Source of the DNA: Rhizobiales bacterium GAS188
Lineage (GTDB): Bacteria; Pseudomonadota; Alphaproteobacteria; Rhizobiales; Beijerinckiaceae
NCBI GenBank assembly: GCA_900104855.1
Contig: FNSS01000001.1
Span: 7,821,001 to 7,885,000 of the forward strand
Reading direction: 5' to 3'
Length of the DNA: 64,000 nt
Shown: in pieces, positions 62,288 to 64,000 of the stretch
Numbering within the stretch: position 1 is the stretch's first letter
Layout: every line of letters begins with the position of its first letter
Notes under the pieces: generated by a model
Told to the model about the DNA's origin: nothing
Database searches by the model: none
Seen by the model: the letters and a program-made list of their open reading frames with translations, nothing else
Translations under genes and position numbers: made by a program

Positions 62288-63283
62288 ATGGGCGATCGAG
62301 CCATGATGCCAGCTTCGCAAGTGCCGCAAGATGTTGTCCCGCCGCAGGCGCAAGACACCGTTCCGACGCAGGCGCAAGATATCGTGTCGCAGATCGTCGC
62401 CTTCATGCAGCGAGCGTCGATGGAGGCGACCCGTCCGACCCCGGCCGATGCCGAAATGCTCAGCGCCGTCCTGCCGCACGGCACCGACATCTTCCTCTCG
62501 GCCGTCCCCAGGCGCCCGCGCGGCGAGGTGATCGCGGCCGCACGCGCGATCCGCACCGCAGGCCTCAACCCCGTGCCTCATATCGCGGCGCGCGCCTATC
62601 CGAGCCTCGAGGCGGCGCGCGAACATCTCGCCCGCCTGCGCGACGAGGCCGATATCCGGGCGCTCCTGGTCATCGGCGGAGACCTCGACCAGCCCGCGGG
62701 CGACATCCTCGAGGCAAGGCAGCTGATCGAGAGCGGCGTCCTGCCGGCGCTCGGAATCGAGCGCGTCGGCATTGCGGGCCATCCCGCCGGACATCCGCGC
62801 ATGAGCGACGAAGAGCTCGAATCGGTTCTGGTCACCAAGATCGCCGCGGCGCAGAGCTCCGGCCTCGAGGTCGAGATCGTCACCCAGTTCTGCTTCGAGC
62901 CGGCGACCATCATCGATTGGATCGCCTGGTTGCGCCGTCGCGGCGTCAACCTGCCGGTCAGGATCGGCCTTGCCGGCCCGACCAGCCTCATGACCTGGCT
63001 CAACTATGCGCGGCGCTGCGGCGTCAGGGCCTCGGCGGAAGGGCTCGCCAGGCGGAGCGGCCTCGTCAAGCATCTCTTCAACGCCGTGGCGCCGGATTCG
63101 ATCCTGCGCGCTCTAGCCCAGGCGCGCCAGGCTGAGCTTCCTTCGACCGATCGCCTTGGCGACGTCTCCGCGCATTTCTACTCGTTCGGCGGCATCGGCC
63201 CCACGGCGCGCTGGGTGGCAAGCGCCATGCACGGCGCCATCACCCTCGACAAGGAAGGCGGCTTCCAGGTCGAGCATGAGTGA
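62288..63283 (+). CDS. Methylenetetrahydrofolate reductase (MTHFR) family protein
   Basis: 331 residues. After a ~40-residue Gln-rich, non-conserved N-terminus the MTHFR barrel follows: FLSAVPRRPRGEVIAAARAI, NPVPHIAARAYPSLE, LLVIGGDLDQPAGD, VGIAGHPAGHPRMSDEEL and TQFCFEP, the FAD/folate-binding pattern. Such proteins oxidise methyl-tetrahydrofolate during O- or N-demethylation when encoded away from metE/metH. The ATG at 62288 follows GAGG by 6 bases; a TTG at 62276 overlaps the previous stop. It is co-transcribed with the upstream methyltransferase-like gene. Confidence 0.85.
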   Translation: MGDRAMMPASQVPQDVVPPQAQDTVPTQAQDIVSQIVAFMQRASMEATRPTPADAEMLSAVLPHGTDIFLSAVPRRPRGEVIAAARAIRTAGLNPVPHIAARAYPSLEAAREHLARLRDEADIRALLVIGGDLDQPAGDILEARQLIESGVLPALGIERVGIAGHPAGHPRMSDEELESVLVTKIAAAQSSGLEVEIVTQFCFEPATIIDWIAWLRRRGVNLPVRIGLAGPTSLMTWLNYARRCGVRASAEGLARRSGLVKHLFNAVAPDSILRALAQARQAELPSTDRLGDVSAHFYSFGGIGPTARWVASAMHGAITLDKEGGFQVEHE

Positions 63284-63309
63284 TCAAGGGCGACGCGCTC
63301 GTGCGCCAA

Positions 63310-63448
63310 CCTTCTCCCGCCCTTTCGCGGGAGAAGGTGCCGAGGCGAAGCCGAGGCGGATGAGGGACGGTTGAGCGCTTCACCGGCGTCCCTCATCCGC
63401 CCTCACTGCGTTCGGGCACCTTCTCCCGCCTCAAGTGGCGGGAGAAGG
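63310..63448. repeat. Dispersed intergenic repeat, family C, copy 2
   Basis: The terminal hairpins CCTTCTCCCGC ... GCGGGAGAAGG are at 63310-63337 and 63419-63448, with inner arms GGCGGATGAGGG and CCCTCATCCGCC. It is the inverted orientation of the element at 19270-19416. It lies between the convergent MTHFR and TetR genes, where its hairpins could terminate transcription from both sides. Confidence 0.85.
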
Positions 63449-63456
63449 AAGAACCC

Positions 63457-64000
63457 CTACGGCAACGTGCCGCGCAGGATCGTCGCAATCACCTCGCGCT
63501 TCGCCGTCTCGAACTGCGCATCGGAGAGAGGGCGGCCGTCATTGAGCACGGTGATCTGATGGGAGAAATCGGCGTAATGCTGGGTCGCCGCCCAGATCAT
63601 GGAGAGGAGCGTGCGCGGCTCGATCGGGCGCAGCTTGCCGCTCGCGATCCAGCGCTTGAAGATCACCTCGCGGGTCGCGACCCAGTCCCGGAGCGTCGTC
63701 TCGAGGAAGTCCTGGATCACCGACCCACCGCGCATGATTTCGCTCGCCCAGATCTTGGAGCCGAGCGGCTCGACCCTGGCGAGATGCATCTTGGTGCCGA
63801 TATAGCCGGCGAGCGCGGTCGCCGGGTCGTCGCTCTCATCAAGCGCCCCGGCCGCACCCATCCACATCTCGAGGACCCGCTCGATCACGCGCCGGTAGAG
63901 CGCCGCCTTGGTCGGGAAGTAGTAATGCAGGTTGGCCTTGGGGATGCCGGCGCGTGCCGCGATCTCGGCGGTGGTCGCGCCCTTGAAGCCGTGCTCGGCG
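63457..64000 (-). CDS. TetR-family regulator, RutR-like, cut by the window edge
   Basis: About 180 residues are visible; the N-terminus is beyond the right edge. The helix-turn-helix is present (GFKGATTAEIAARAGIPKAN, then LHYYFPTKAALYRRV). The C-terminal domain carries the RutR-type phrases WASEIMRGGSVI, KRWIASGKLRPIEP and MIWAATQHYADFSHQI. RutR senses uracil or thymine, so the protein may control a pyrimidine- or amide-nitrogen pathway encoded further right. The specific ligand is an inference. Confidence 0.88.
   Translation of the reverse strand, partial: AEHGFKGATTAEIAARAGIPKANLHYYFPTKAALYRRVIERVLEMWMGAAGALDESDDPATALAGYIGTKMHLARVEPLGSKIWASEIMRGGSVIQDFLETTLRDWVATREVIFKRWIASGKLRPIEPRTLLSMIWAATQHYADFSHQITVLNDGRPLSDAQFETAKREVIATILRGTLP

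Overview
The window reads as a stretch of high-GC chromosome from an alphaproteobacterium of the Hyphomicrobiales (Bradyrhizobium/Xanthobacteraceae-like). The grounds are: dense ATGA-type gene overlaps, two complete branched-chain-amino-acid-type (Liv) ABC importers, many SDR, flavin and alpha/beta-hydrolase catabolic genes each with a local regulator, and dispersed palindromic intergenic repeats. The species call is an inference. No rRNA, tRNA, CRISPR array, phage or insertion sequence was recognised.

Left part (1-25.7 kb). A frameshifted flavin monooxygenase runs in from the left edge, followed by an AraC regulator, a polysaccharide-deacetylase-family enzyme and a small AT-rich island with a broken DUF4279-like gene. 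A minus-strand operon follows (LLM flavin monooxygenase, Ser-type hydrolase, Asp-type hydrolase). Next is an aromatic ring-cleavage operon: extradiol dioxygenase, FAH-family hydrolase, IclR regulator and FAD hydroxylase, with an AT-rich palindrome upstream. It lies beside a six-gene operon of a Liv importer plus an alcohol dehydrogenase. A MarR regulator, a 3-hydroxybenzoate-6-hydroxylase-like enzyme and a class II aldolase share one upstream sequence motif. A phosphofructokinase, a methyltransferase and a GabT aminotransferase follow.

Centre (25.9-42.6 kb). The most unusual locus is an amide-utilisation operon (formamidase FmdA, AmiS/UreI channel, FmdB zinc ribbon) beside a two-component system. 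Its sensor is a single 889-residue protein in which a complete NCS1 purine/cytosine-type transporter and a cysteine cluster are fused to a histidine kinase. Next to it are a hybrid REC-kinase-REC gene broken by an in-frame TGA and an OmpR-type response regulator. The regulator gene is divergent from fmdA across TGTAA direct repeats spaced one helical turn apart. After this comes a LysR-linked six-gene operon (2OG-Fe dioxygenase, ketopantoate-reductase-like, MFS, Ser-type hydrolase, Asp-type hydrolase, M28-like peptidase). Its hydrolase pair is paralogous to the pair at 3.9-5.8 kb.

Right part (42.6-64 kb). A GntR-linked operon carries an SDR, a second Liv importer, an SDR broken by a 74-bp tandem duplication, a third SDR, a ketosteroid-dehydrogenase-like flavoprotein and a GST. 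Next come a BTAD/TPR regulator convergent with a haem-peroxidase gene pair, a frameshifted MHS transporter, a repeat-rich zone with gene fragments, an amino-acid-type binding protein, a methyltransferase-like/MTHFR pair and a partial RutR-like TetR regulator.

Five genes are interrupted: two by single-base losses next to C or G runs, two by in-frame TGA, one by tandem duplication. This is either real decay of redundant catabolic genes or, for the homopolymer cases, possible sequencing error.
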